This document shows positions 13,498 to 28,400 of a DNA stretch of 64,000 nucleotides, piece by piece. A program made the translations under genes and the position numbers. Origin of the DNA: Rhynochetos jubatus (lineage: Eukaryota; Chordata; Aves; Eurypygiformes; Rhynochetidae); the NCBI GenBank assembly GCA_027574665.1, contig CM050650.1:97809086-97873085 (forward strand), read 5' to 3'. Numbering within the stretch: position 1 is the stretch's first letter; the number at the start of each line of letters is the position of its first letter. The notes beneath the pieces were generated by a model. That model saw only the letters and a list, made by a program, of their open reading frames with translations, was not told where the DNA came from and made no database searches.

Positions 13498-16400
13498 ATA
13501 AGGAGATAATTTACAGTTTATCATCACTTTCATAGTCACGGCTCCTTATATAGAAGTACTTCCATGCTTTCTTGTTTTGCAGTTTCTGGATACTAATTAA
13601 ACAAATGAGGTGAATAATGAAGTAAAACAGGCTGAATATTCAAGTAAAAACAAGTAAAAATCCTTTTTCTCATAGCAAGAAGTATTATTTGTTGTATTAC
13701 TACTCCATAAGAGATGTAAGATTTATTACTTCAGTCACTGAAAATAGACATCCTGCAATGATAGAAAAGACATTTCAAGGGGAAAAAAAAAAAAATCATT
13801 TTTGAAAGGATCTGATAAGGACTGGGGTCTTTTTCTCATTTACATTGTCTATTATTTCCCTCCTACAGTCACTAGGATGAAGGGAAAGTGAGTTATGTAA
13901 AGTCCCCAGTAATTAAGTTGTCTTGAACTGGTGAGGTAGTACATCTAAAGATAAAATGACCACAGACATGCATTCCATTCCAAACTACTTTCATTATATT
14001 TGTAATGCAGAGCAAGAATGCTGTTAAAATAAAACAGGTTTGCTTGAATAAATGTAGTCATTGTGCACACAGTATGTTATTGCTCATTTTCAGAACTTTC
14101 ATGTCTAACTCTGTAACCATTTAATTTTTGTTGTTAGAGTTTGGGGTGTTTTTTTTCCTTTAAATCTCTACTGTGCAAAATAATTTCCAGCTTTTGATGT
14201 TGCATTTATGAAGAATGGCCACTAGAGTGCTGCAGGTATCCATTGAACTGTAGTTGTGTACATTTACCATCAGTATTTCAGTTTCAGAGGTATTTTTAAC
14301 ACGTATATCATACATACGTTTTCTGAAAGGTAGAATTTTTGTGCAAGCTATATACCTAAACTCCTTTAGGATGGCTATGTGTATAAGCAAACTCAGATCT
14401 GATATTTTTGTATGTATAGAAAGAAGGGTATAACTGCTTGCTAGGTAGACTAGAATTGGACAATGGTTTAGAGGATGGACAGTTACATCATATGTTACTG
14501 TCTTTTAAAGGGCTACGAAGTAAACACTTTTAAATACCCATTTTCTTGTTCAAAATGTCTATAGCATTATTGATATAACTATAATGTTTATGCCTGTATA
14601 ACTAATTAGTTATCCTCAGGTCTAGTGTCCATCTCTGAATTAATACCAAGAGAAGATACAGACAAAACTTGTTTCTGAAACTGGTTTGAGTGCTAATATG
14701 AAACTCATCACAGAGATCTCACTCCTTACTCAAAGTTTTGGCCAAATCTGTCAAGCAGAACCAGTCCAACAAGGAGTCACAGTTTTCTGTGCCAAAAGGG
14801 ATAGGCTTACATTCCCTGAGATAAGCCTTGAATTCATAGGAGCTGCTAACCCCTGACTTAGCACCGTACTTGTTCCTCCCTGCCGGTGATTAGTCCCTTT
14901 TACAGCAGCAGTTGTAAGAGTAATAGCCTGACCAGGAAAGACGATATGAGACCCTCTGCTAGAGCCTATTAAGTGTTGAGGAGAAGCCAAGTGCCATCTC
15001 ATGTTTCTGTGGTTTCAAGGTTGACCTTGGCCCTGTCTAGTACAGCAAAAACCTCTTGGTCAGAGTCCTTCGTAGCCACAAGTCAGAGGATTGGACTAGA
15101 AGTGAAAAAAGCCAACAAAAGCAGTTCGAGATACTACAGTTCTGAGGCTGTCTGGTTTAACTCAGTCTAAAAGAGCTATAAAAACATCACTTTCAAGCTA
15201 CAGGAAGACAAGGCCAAATATTACTAAAAGGTTGAAAAAGGAAAGATTAAAGTCAGGAACTCTTGTCAGAAAGAAACTAAGCTGGGGTGAAGATGAAAAC
15301 TGAACATTTCCAGCCGGCTCTGAAGAGTCTGTCAGGACACAGCACGGGAAAGGGGGAGACTGCTGGGACAAATAGATTAAGAAAGACAACAACAGTTAAA
15401 GAATTGGACAAGCTGGCATTTGAAAGCACTGTTACAAGAGAAGGCTTAAAAAAATCCTTGTAAGACCCTGAAAGATGAGGAGGACTGAGGTCACAGTAAC
15501 TATGACGACCAGCAAAACGGACAGAGGAAAAGAACAGGCAAAGAAAAACAAAACCAGAATGATTTGACACACACACATGCTCATTCTGATCACTCAGGGG
15601 AAAAGCAGAGTGGAAGGAAGGACAAAAGGCATTTCAATGATAAACAGAGAAGGGCAGGGTTTCTTTTGCCTTCTTCCTTTGGCTTGTATTAAATTCCTTT
15701 CCATTTCACACCCTCCGTCCTAAATTGGCAGTGTCAAACTCTGCTGTAAAGTTAATGAAGGATGTGGTTTTAAAGTGTTTGATGTTTAATATATCTTTTA
15801 AATGTCATCATGTGCCAGGAATTTCTAATAATACTGCTAAGTCTTTTATCAACCTTACAATCTTCTTTTTATACTTTTACACTGGTTTTGCATGGTAAAC
15901 TCTAAGACCAAGTCTGGAAATTTCTGAAAATCCACAGACGACAAGCTATCTCAAAACACACAGATTAATAAGGATTTACCTAATCACCAGTGTGGAATTA
16001 ATCCATGGAAATTTATTAGAACAGGTTGGCTCAGAAAGTATAACCAGTATGCCAAATTCTTCTTTCATTCAAGTGCATGCCAGCTCATTGACTGATGTCA
16101 TACTACTAATTTATCCATTCAAGAGATTTGTATTTTAAGTGGTTTTATATTTTAGTGCAGAATGTAATCATCAGTGTCTGTGGTGAGGTAGGGGAGAGCA
16201 AAATAGAAATGCTCTATCTCCTAAGGAGGGAGAAGGGGGAATCCATGACGCTGATCTTGTCACAGCTGCAAGGGAGCTCCTTGCAACCACATAGACACCT
16301 ATGAAGTCAAAGATGTCTTGTCTGTGGATTACTTTGAAGGGACAAAGCTCAAAAGGACCCTGTTTTAGGCTGACTTAAGAAAACTTCTTAGCATAAGGCA

Positions 16401-19400
16401 CTGTCAGGCTATCACAAAATGGGAGTAGTTCAAAGTTTGTAGGAAGTAAGGTAATCGTTCAACCACAGCAGAGTTTTTAACCTTTGAAAATTCTATATTG
16501 GATACTCAATGACTTAGTTTCACGGAAGGTTTCTTCTTGGAGTTGGCAAAGTTTGATCCTCAGTAATTCACAAAAAGCATTTTTTCTGTTCTAGACTTCA
16601 TAAAATAACAATATATGGATTTTCTCAGCTACAGCTCAAAGTGCCCATTTGATCTCTCTCAAGACAACCAGTATTGAGATAGATCTATCACTCAGATTTT
16701 TCCAGTGATGGTGCTAAGCTTCTGCTCAGAGGAAAGTGGTGTGTTTACCTTACTGTGCTGTGTCATGTTGCTAGAAATAGGTTTGATTTCTACTTTACCT
16801 TTTTCACAGATAATGGAGAGTCCAGAATGTGAAGAAATAGTGACATGAAAAGGTAGAACTTGGCCTGTAGAGGTCTTCTCACAGGTTGTTATATGCTTGG
16901 AATCAGTGTACTGATAATTTTTTTAATTTCATGAGACTTAGACTTCCATGACAAAGAGTGCCAAGCTCTGGTCTATATGCATTTAGGACTCTGTATATCC
17001 TTCTGAATAACATAAACACTGCAACTCTTGAATTTCACAAAATACCAGACAGCATGGTTTGTTCAAAATAAAAAAGATACTTTTTCCCTTTAATCTAGGA
17101 CTAGTTGAAAATCCAGGCACTCTGTGAACTCCTCTTTAATTCCCCTTGTGGACCTAAATTTTTCGTCATTTCACGGATGAATTTCACTCTAGGTGCAAAA
17201 GTAGGCAATTGCTGAAGGAACTCTCGGCGAACTGCATTGCCATATTTAAAGGACTGGTTTGTGGGGAGAGAGAAGGAACAAGAACCAAGAATCAGGAAAA
17301 GTGTATTGAGAATTTCTTGGTGATCTGCAACTAAGTGCAGACAAACCATAAGGGCCAAAGTTGTATTTGTTAACATTCATATTCTGTTGGCATCTATACG
17401 TGGATAATTCTCAAAATATGTTCTGTTCTAAACATCTCCCTGCATGCCGTGATTTCAATTTACGTTTTTCTTCAACAGGATGTTTAGTCAGAGATGATTA
17501 TAGTTAAAACTGATTTTTCTCTTTCCCCCTACTTGTCTCTGTTACCTTCTTTTTTGTTCTCAGTAGAACTCTTGAGACTGTAATACAGGGATCGTTACTA
17601 AAAAAAATCTCTTTGGATTTCCTGGTGTATTTTGCACTGAACAAATCGGCAAGGTTTAGCCCCTAAACATCTCAATAAAATCTCAAGCCTGATTTGCCAA
17701 AAGCCCAACAAACGTTTTTTATATCTATTTACAACAGGGATGCAAAGACTATTGTTACTTCTCATTTTGACCATATCACCTCTTACAGTGTATTGTTCCA
17801 CTCATTCTTTCTGCTTTATAATGTAAAACATAATAGGCTTTTTCATTTTCAGGGTCTTCCATGATCTTTTCTATCCTATCTATCATCTCACATTCACCAT
17901 GAAGATGTCAGTCTTGTCCCTGAGTCTCTCACCCGTCTCATTTTTCAAATAATTTTCTTTCAAAACGTTTTCCTTCCTCTTTCCCCGGTGTTTCAGATGA
18001 CAATGCCTACAATAAAACTTTGCTGATCTCTTTTAAAAGTCCCCTAAACTTCTCTTTTTGGCATAATGCCTGCAGGATTTTCACAATTGCTAGGTACAAC
18101 TACTACAACGTAAAGTTTTGAAGTTGCTTTGTTTCCTCAGATTTTTGTTGTGTCTGTCTCCGTACACTATTTCTTATGTTCAGATTCGTACTGTGGGGCA
18201 AGGATCATCTCTCTGTTCAGAGTTTGCACTAGACTTGGAATGATGCAGTCCTGGACACAATGGCTGATCTGTGACTAGTAAAACCAAAGAACAATGGTAG
18301 GAAGAGTATCATCTGAAGAAAGAGCTGGTTATGCCCTCTCACAAAAAACACTGTCATTTTCTGAGACTGAAAATGCAAAATAAATTGTCAAGTTACAATT
18401 GGTTACACTCAGAGTGGAAAAGGTGTTATCATGTCCCAGATTTATCTGCATTATCTTGTATGGGTGGACAGACTCTCTTGAACAGCCATTCCAGAATGCC
18501 CAACTAAACAACTCTTTCAACAAAAGTAAACCATCCAAGAGGCTTTTAAAAAGTTTTGTATTACTAGATTTCAGAGTTGTGTGGTCTAGAAATTGTGCCA
18601 TAGGTACAGTTCATTACTACAATAACATTTATTTTAATGAGTCTTTTTAGAAGCTTCATAGAAAACAAAGGTCTTATAGTGCAGTCAATTAAATCTCTAT
18701 CTGTGATACAGTAATCTCAGAGAAGTCCTGTTGATTAGTGTATAATATGGGAAAGACTTTAGTTCTCAGTAGTATTTGCTGGATCAGAACACATTCTTTT
18801 TTCTGAAAAATAGAAATAAAATTAGGTATATTCTAATTTTGTTGCACAGACACCCTCACATAATATGAAATATGAATTTTGTAAGATGAACAATACATAA
18901 AATAACATCAAATTGCTAATCGTGACATCTTGAGCAAAAGCTAAAGACACATAGTAAACAGTAAATGGGAAGTCAGCTAGAATTTGGTAATCATTGAACA
19001 TTTACAGATGTTAATATAAGTGATGAAAAAAGATGAGCTTTTTTTAAAGTATTTTGTAATAAAAGGATAACACACATCAAGCCAAAATTAGGATAACACA
19101 CATCCAGCTATCACAAATCCAGTAAAAAACAAAAAAGTAAAATCACATTGTTTTATAAACAAAGGTAGTATTTCTGTCTGAATGTGCAAATTATTTTACA
19201 ATTACTCTAATCTATTCTTGCAAAAAAAACCTATAAAAATGACTCATTATTATGTTCTACATTGTTCTACATTAACAAGGATTTAGATTTAGTCCCATGC
19301 CATTACAAGCAAAGCCAACTTTATACAGTAGAGATGATTGATCCTGTAAATACTTTCTTCAAGCATGGCCTACTGAATTCCAGCAAAATGTTCAGAACCA

Positions 19401-22400
19401 GACAAAACCCCATTTTTTAAAATCTGTAGACAAACATAATGAAAACAAAAGTCTAATTAAAGGATAGGTAAGCCACATTGTTTTGAGGTGATAGTAATTA
19501 ACACAGAAATACAGTTGAAATCATCTTCCCCATATAAGACTAATTTAGACAGCTTATACTCTTAAAATTTCATTAAAATCCCTCTTGCTAGTACCTCATA
19601 TTTGAGAGTTGTGTTTTCCTGTGAAGCTTGGTAAAAAACAATGCAGGAATTTATTTCACAGTCATGATGTTGAATTTAAATAAAATATGGTTTTTAATAC
19701 ACAGTTTTAACCTAGCCAATGAAACTTTTGTTGTCCTAATCATGAATTTCATATTTAGGATTTACAGAGTGATAAGTCTGAACAAGAGTTTCTTGGTTGA
19801 ATGCAAATTATTCTCGGTCCTTCTTTTCCTGTCTTTCAGCGTATGTCTGAACTGCAGTGAAGGAATCACTTGAGCTGGGTGCTGTGATATACAAACCTGT
19901 GCTGGCCTTAGTCGAGCAGTCTTGAGTATTCGTAGGTGTCTGACCCCAACACCACACAGGTACCCACCAGAGAAACTGCACCTAGAGCCCGTGGTTCCCA
20001 GAACCCTGCCATATGCAGATTCAAGACAGGGTGAGTGCGCATTCTTCTTTCCTTCTCCAATGTGCTTACCGTCATCAAGTTCACAGACACCAAATTGAAA
20101 TGTGTGTGGTTGCTGGCTGAGCTGGCAAAGAATATGGAGCTGTGCTGAGGTTTGGAAAGGCTCTCCCACCTGTTATGTGTAGACACACTTAATTATTCTA
20201 TTATTTCATGCCATTGCATCAGTATAATAGAAGGGAAAATTCAGACTCCAAGTCATTAAATTAGAATGAACCACATTTTTATTTAAAAAATCAGCACAAT
20301 AGAGCTTGAGTAAATATGATATATTCATAATTACTTACCATAATAATGATAACAGCTAAAAAAAGCCAAGAAAACTGCTTACATATAAACCCTAGTTTGG
20401 AAAAGGCTTCTTGGAAAATAGGAGAGAAAGGGCTTAGTTAAGCATACCATTTAATCACATGTGTAAATTTAAATGTTAACCTCATACATAAACTATTTCT
20501 GGGTTTGGGATCTAAATGGGAAAAAAGGCAAGAAATAAATGGACGAAATATTTTCCTTTGAAAATTCTCTTTTTTATTTGGAAATACGTTAAGCAGCCCT
20601 TAGTTCTGGAGTAGAACATTTTTGACAATGTCTGTATAAACTAAGCAAACAGAAGATAGAGGTTTCAACTACTTCATGTAGAAGTGACTGCACAGCATGA
20701 TTTATTTGCAGGTAACTACTGAGTCACTCTCACAGAGTATTTGTTCACAAAGAAATCCTCTCTCTCTGTTTTTTTTATTATTCCGGACATCTGATGGCTT
20801 TTCTAGTGTCACCAGACGATGGCTTTTCATCCGCTTGCTGGGAGATGTGACTCTCCTCCCAGGAGCAGTGCTGCCAGCAGAGTCAGGAAAACAACTTGAT
20901 GCCACTGCTGCCTGCTCGGTGGGTGCAGCTATAGGGATATATAGGGATGCCTTGCAGACAAGGCACAGGAAGGTGCCAGAAGGGAGAGCAGCCGCCAATG
21001 CCAGCAAGGCATCTTAAAGCCTCTAAATTGTGGTGAGAACACACCCCGCAGGGTATGAGAAGATCTGTGGGCTGTCCCCGAGCCCACACCAGCGCAGGGA
21101 TGATTATGGCTCTCAGCCTCGTAATTCTATTGCCACACACTTCACTAATGTGCAAATGCAGTGAAGGGTGGCCAAGTATGCTCAGAGGAAATACCAGCGA
21201 GGAGATAAAACCAAGTCTGAATTAGCTGCCAGCCCCAGAGAAATTGTTCTCCTGTGTCTATTAGCTGGAAAATATTTAGATGCTTGAAAGGCTATTACTG
21301 GCTTGGGAATAATTAATTAACTTAATTTCATGCTGCTGCCTTCCTGAATTTTTGTTAAAATAAATATTGATTTATAAAGTTCTAAATGCCTAAAAAAGCC
21401 TATTCTGTTTCATATCTTAGACTTCATCATTAGCTTAGTCCTAAGTTTGAATATTATTTAAACACTTTCATTGTAGGCAACAGCAAGCAGAGAATATTTT
21501 CCTGAAATGTACACACCTATGCCGCTTGCAGACTTGTCGCAATACCGTTTCCCTTCAGTCTGTGATGAGAACCCGAACGCGTATTTGATCCCTCGAATGT
21601 AAAGTAGTTCTGCTAATGTTTTTCAAATACATAAAATTAAATATACATACAAATCTTTCCATGTTTGGAACCCTAATTAAAAATGAAATCAGTAGAGCAA
21701 AAGTAATAAGAGAGTGAGGAACAGGAAGAAACTTTAGTCTAAAACTGAAGATTAAAACCGTTGAATAATTGACTATCAAACCAAGGAATGATACTATTGT
21801 AGAAATATTTATTGCCTATTTACAATATAATGCATTGCAGAGGTCCCCACCAAATTATCCACACTATTCTGACAAGTGATTTTGTGAAATACAGAAGAAG
21901 CAGTTCTTGTCTCTAGAAGTGCAAGTAAGGAGACAGATGAGAGAGGAAAGATTATTATCAACTTTCTTTAAAAGCCGAAGAACAGAGCCACAGTCAGTCC
22001 ATGTAACTTGCATGAGTACAGGCAGGATGTTTTTTCACAGAACACTGATACTGATTTCCAGTTATAGCATAGCTGTTGTCCTTTTGATTTACTCCTGGTG
22101 ACCTCAAATTATAAATTTTGCAATGTGTCCTGGCCTGGAGAGCTCACTGTGTAAAAAAAACAAACACCCAGAAGATGAAGACTGAAGGTCAGCTTGTGTG
22201 TGGGCTGTCTTGATTACTAACTCTAATCACTGCAGATTTTAACTGGTTTTTTGCTAGATAGAAAGCATCCAGGAGAAATGGGTCCTTAAAGGTGATCTGA
22301 GCGGAAAAGGGCATCAAGAGAGTTCTCAGTGTGTACCACAGTTGCTTATATATGTAAGACAAGCCTTAGAAAGAAGTGTATGGAATGAATCACAAGATTT

Positions 22401-25400
22401 TGTAATCCTGATCTGATTAAAAGAACATCTACTACCAGCAACATCCTGGAGGCAACAGAACATTAATTTGCAGAGCAACAAAGCAAAGCTTTTTTGAAAC
22501 TGAGTTATTAGAAACTGAACAATAGATCTTTTGTCGAAGAAATTGGCAATAGTTACATTTGGTTTACTCACACATACGACCTCTGGCAGTGATTCTGATT
22601 AAGAATATGAAGGTAGGTTGCTATCAACATGCATCAGATTTTTGTCCCAGTGATTTCATTCCCACACACACACTTTTTTTAAGTTCTTTGAAGTTCCACG
22701 AGGCTTCCCTTGTATTTTGTCTCTTCCTTGTCAGCACTGCTATTCTGTATTGTCAAGACTCAAAGGTCTTGAGTAGTATTTTACAGTTCTAATTCTTGCA
22801 GCTGTAAAGATCGTAAAAAGAATCACTGTATGTTGTTCAAAGAGCTGAACTCAAAAGTGTACTTTTTTTTCAAGAAGCATAGCAAGGTATGAAGCCAATC
22901 TTTAACAAAATAGAATTGATTAAAAAAACCCTCCATATCTGAAGAAATAACACCTTCTTAAGATTTAATCCAGAGTACTGGTAGTGCTGGATTGTGACAA
23001 TGTAAGGACTGACTCACTGAACTCAAACCTGTTTGTATTTTCATGGTTTTGGACAAAAAGAAGAAACAGGGTTCTATGACATGGATGAATTTAATCAAGT
23101 TAGGAGCAATGACTGTGAAAGCTGATGTTCAGTTCACAGTCAATATTTGTCTGTAAGGGGGAATTTAGTTATTGGCATTCTGATAGCTGTAACTGTGGTA
23201 CCATTTTAACATGACAGTGCCCTATCTTTAGAATTTAACATTATAATGCAGAGTTTTAAAACGCTCTCATAGCATCAACTGTCAGGAGACTTGCCTATGG
23301 AAATGTCCATGAGAAGAGGCATGGAAATGTGGATGTTGATCGTAAATTATGTTCATCCAATGCTTATGCTAAGAATCTAGTAGACTATAAAGAGACCTTA
23401 AAGGCATTTTAACTCCCTCAATCATTTCTGTGACAAAGGGCAACAGATTTGAGAGGAAACCTGCGTAGATATAGATTGTGATAATATGGGAAAAATTCAA
23501 AATGGTATGTTAAGAGCTTTTTACCAGTGATAACAGACTTCAAGTACGTTCAATATCTTGAACAGTTTTACTTGCTGGAATGCTCACTCAATGTGTCAAC
23601 TTCAGTAGTGATTATGGAAGCCATTACCTTTTATGACTGCTGGTCTTGAAAACTGGCATTGAAAATGTTTGTTTGTTTAGATTGATACAGAGATGTAATA
23701 TCTACATAAAATCCCCAGATTATAAAAATCCCTTAAGCATTCAAAAATAAGTCACCTTTGCAGGAGCTGCTAAATCTGTTGCTTTTTTTGTTGTTGTTGT
23801 TTTGTGTTTTTTGCTAAACACAACACTTTGTATTGCTATAGTGCTTTCCTCAGAATTTTGGTAAAAAAATAAAGGTCCAGTGGAGGTTTCCATATTTTAT
23901 GAATAGCTCACTCATTTCTCTTCCATGGCCTTCAACTTCAGGATTGAAGGATTCCTTGAAACTATTATGAAAGTAGTAGAAAAAGCAAAAAAGACCCATT
24001 AGGAGGAATGAGGAGCTGTCTACTTCAGATATTCAGCAACAACACAAGCACTAGGGAAGGCTTGTCTGTTATTGCAGACACTGGAGGAGTTTATCTGCAT
24101 GGGACAATGCAGTGTTTGCAGTACCAAAGGTAGCCCGGGGCACAGAGAAGAGCTGCATTTTGCTGAAAAGATGCTCTAACTTAAGCTATGAAACCCTACT
24201 GAGAAACTCAGGGTATCAATTTAGGTGAAGTATCTACAACCTGCACTAACACACTGCATGACAGAACAGTTATCCTCACTGGGCAACATCTTGTGCTGTG
24301 TAGGTGCAAAGAAAGTGATTTGCTTGCCAACTGAAAATTAGAGGAGAAAACCAGCCAGGTTTCCTAGGCACTGAGCTGATGGCCTGACATCTAGACAATC
24401 TTTCATTTTTCTTGCAGAACAAGAAGTAGAGAAAATGTGTAAAAGTGGAATATATCTTTCAGCACACTTGCAATCTTCTTGCTTTCATTTCACAGTTCAA
24501 TCTGGTTTTGATATGCTCTTTGGGGTTTATGTGATGTGTGAATCTTAAGCTATTGTTCTAGATGAAATTTCACTTGGACTTCCTGGTCTTATACAGGCTG
24601 TACCATGCCAGAGTGCCTCAGACTTTACCTGAGATACTGTATTTTGCCTTTCATACCATAATGACTGTTCTTGAAATTCGTGCTTGACATTATCCACTGT
24701 TGCTATTGATCACAGAGAAGTAAAATATGAAGTAGTCTAATAGTACGGCCTTTGCGCTTTACAGATTTATCTCATTGGTACCTATCTCAAAATTTATCTC
24801 ATTGATACTTTCAAGCTTGTATATTTTGTTTGTAGCTCAAATCTCTGAACTGAACAAGTACAATGCACTGTACTTGTTTACAGTAGTTTCGGTATGATGC
24901 TAGCTAATTGGTATTACCAGCAAGGCATGTAACAATTATTTATGGTTTCTGTCTGTTGATTTCAATAAAAACAGGAGTTGTTCATGCTGAGGTTTTACTG
25001 TTTGGTTGTCAAAACATAACACAATATTATTAAAAGAGTTAAGGTTAATTATGCATCCTTTTGAACCAAGCATTTACAGCAGTCAAATTTTAGCTTCCCA
25101 ATACAGTCTAAGAGTGTAATATTAAAGTAATAAATTTTCTTGTAAAACTCTAAAGAGCCATTATTTTTGATTTTTTAAATAACTGCCACAAGCCTAAGAA
25201 ATTACTAGGTTGTTTATTTGCAGATGGCTGTTATTCATTCATGGATGTCCAAAGGGCTGAACCTCTTAAGGGCAGCTGCCGTCTTTCATACTGACACTTT
25301 TCTGATCTTTTCCCTCTAATGTGATATTAGCAGCAGCCCACAAGCAACATCCTGTAGCTGTAAAGAGTACAATTACACATATAGCTATTTATAGCTAAAG

Positions 25401-28400
25401 CAGATGTTCTATTTGGGTTTTTTGTTTATGATTAAGGGTATTTCACCTTCTCTCCATATTGGCTTCTGGTTGGCCAGGCCAACCCTTCTACCCTTAGTCT
25501 TTCTCATAAACATGAAAAAAGCATCCGTTGAACATGATATGGCTTTCATGTTTTCCATTTGCTGCCACACCTACTTCCATGTTTGTGCAATTTTCATCAC
25601 TGACTTGTTCTAGAGGGGAAATAAGCCTGCTTTTGCAGTCTAGATTTGCAAATTGATGACATCAGCCTATTACATCTCTGCCAGATTCTGCATCACTGTC
25701 AATCATTCTTTCAAAATGAATCAGAAAGGTGTTGTGAAGTAATCCATCATTCAAGTCACTCGCAGGAATGTGTGGAAGTTCCAGCTAGAGTGGGATGCAA
25801 CATGCAATTTTATGCTGAGCTCCTCTTGATATTTCTCAAATATTTACTGGATTTGATGAAACAAGAAATTAGAATATTGAGAAAATGTTGCTGAAAATAG
25901 GTTTTTACTTCTTTGATATTACCACCTTATATGACTAAGAGTAGCCCAGACTCTAAAGTGTGAAGGATGAAACCCTGTCAGTGGGAGTTTTGTCACTGAC
26001 TTCAATTGCAAATGGAATTTGCTTGCGGTTGTGTCTCAAAATGTCAGTGTAGAAAATGAGCTTGTCATGTGCTATTTATCTTAGAGGGATTAGAACGTCA
26101 CCCTCTTGCCACAGATCCACCCAAAATACATAACATCACAGGTGTCCTCCGTCTATGTCTATTAATTAATGCAGAACTTCAGATATCTGATACATCTACT
26201 ACCCTATTTATCTAAAAACAACTGTATTTTAGTTTTGGACTTCTCTTACTGAATAGAAGAGTGAAAATGTAATTCAGTAAACTCTCATATTTATTTTTAA
26301 ATAAAGCTTTCCAAATCCAAAATTCTTTATATGCATTAAGTTCAATACTAAAAATAAGATTTTTTTAAATCTATTTTTGAAAGAATAGAACCTGTTTTCT
26401 TTCCTTTTCTGTTCTGTTCCCAGCTAATGTCAAGAGTTTCATGTGATGAGTTTTCCTATATTATGCAAAAAGCTTGGGACAGAATGGTAAGTCTTTGATT
26501 CATTAACTAATTCAAAGCAGGCAGTTCACTGTGTGAAGTTAATCTTGCAAGGAACAGATTAATCCTGGTTTTGTGACCCACCTGGGACTATAACATAACT
26601 ACTATCTATATTCCTACTTGAACTGAAGGACTATATTCATACTGATTTGTAACAGTCAAAACCATAGTAACATATCAGTGTTCACTCCTTTGTATCAAAC
26701 AATTACTTTTAGAAATAATCTTTTGAAAAAACTAGAAGACATTCAGTTGTATGCATCAGAATGTAATGTTCTGTAAATATAAATTTAATGTAAAAAGTAA
26801 GTGACCAGTACTTCGAAACATCAGATAAATTTTCTATGTGGTAAAATTATGAAAATGTCCCTCCAGGTTCTGACTTTTACTACTGATTACAGGAAAATAT
26901 CACTTGCATTTCTTTAGTGTAAAATAGGTATGTTTGAAAGATTAGTGTTTCAAACATAAAAATTCCAGCATCGTGATGTATTCAGTGTGAGACTCCTTAT
27001 GCAGGGATTCCAAACTCATTTGAGGGATGTAAGTAAAGCAGCTGAAATGGACTCATTTTATGCAAAGTAAAACTATAGATTAAATAAAGCAAAAGAGCAA
27101 GTGAATAAGGTAATTGGGAAATAAGCACTGGCCAGGATGATAATTCTACACAAAATAGTTTTTCCATTATTTAGTGGTTTTCTTTGGAGGATATTAAAAA
27201 CTATTTTAGTGTCTTCCATTGGTAACCACAAAACAATATAGTCAGGTATTATAGAAACTAAAATTTATAATGGTTTATTTAACAATATAAATTGACAGTT
27301 TAATTGACAGCATGACCAAGCCTCTGATTCAAAATAATTGTTCCTATCAGTAAGTTCACTGAATCGTAGATGCCATGCTTTCATATACAGAGTAAGATCT
27401 AAACACCGTAGACATCTAAATGTAGATTGACCACCCAAGAAAATAGTTAATAATTATGTAGTCATTTATACCTTCCACATTGAGATCTTTGTGTTAGAAA
27501 CAGTTTGTTTTATCTTCTGCAGAACCTGCCACTCATAAAGCAGACATAAAGCTGGATTCACCCTAGGACGTAGCCACCATTTATGCACCTGAGGTGATAT
27601 CCAAAATAATATTTAAATGTCCCTAATGACTATATTTCTCATGAAATTTCCACAGACATTTAAAACTCTGATCCATGTATGCCAAGGCTGCCTGAGATTA
27701 ATAACTCTGGGTCTTGGTGCCTCTAAGGAATTCAGTAGGTGTCCTGAGTATAATTAGGAAATGGTGCTGAGTTTTACATACAGTACAACTTACTTTTCAG
27801 TGAAAACTCATTCAGTGATGCCTAAGGTTTTGTATAATAATCTAGCCATTGAAATGTCTACCCTTACTTAGAAAATTACTTCATTTAGTTCTAGAACTGT
27901 TTCAACAGGAGTCTAGAATTGCTGTTTTCTATGATGTGTCCCAATAGCCACACAATTTGTTGACTGTTAATGCTATGAAATGCAACTCTGTCAAAACTCC
28001 ATGGAATCAGCAACATGGACCACTGGGCTGGAAGGCAAATAGCAGCCTGTCTTTCTACCCTAATCTCTTAAATTTTCAGTCCAGAGACCCTCTTCTGGGG
28101 CAAGAGTGTAAGACAAAAATTTGAAGATTAAGTTTGAGGACATTTTTGTTTCCAGAGAGCTACTTGATGATTTCTCAAATTCCCTGGGAAAGTGTCTTTA
28201 TTTCCCATCTCAGAATTTAAATTCCATTTCAGAATCTTGGTGCTTGTCTGATAGACATTTCAGTCTGAAGGTTTACATTGCTTACTGCCTTTTTCTGTCT
28301 GCTTCTGATCTTGTGTGTGGAACAGGGAAAACAGGAATGTGGAATATGAGTGTTGGTGTCTTATGTGAACCAAAGGAAACCAGATGTTTCCAAGTAGTGT

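Noticed and set aside
15140-15180. Possible LTR start (CTGGTTTAACTCAGTC)
   Set aside because: Only about ten bases resemble the LTR opening and none of the family's later blocks follow.
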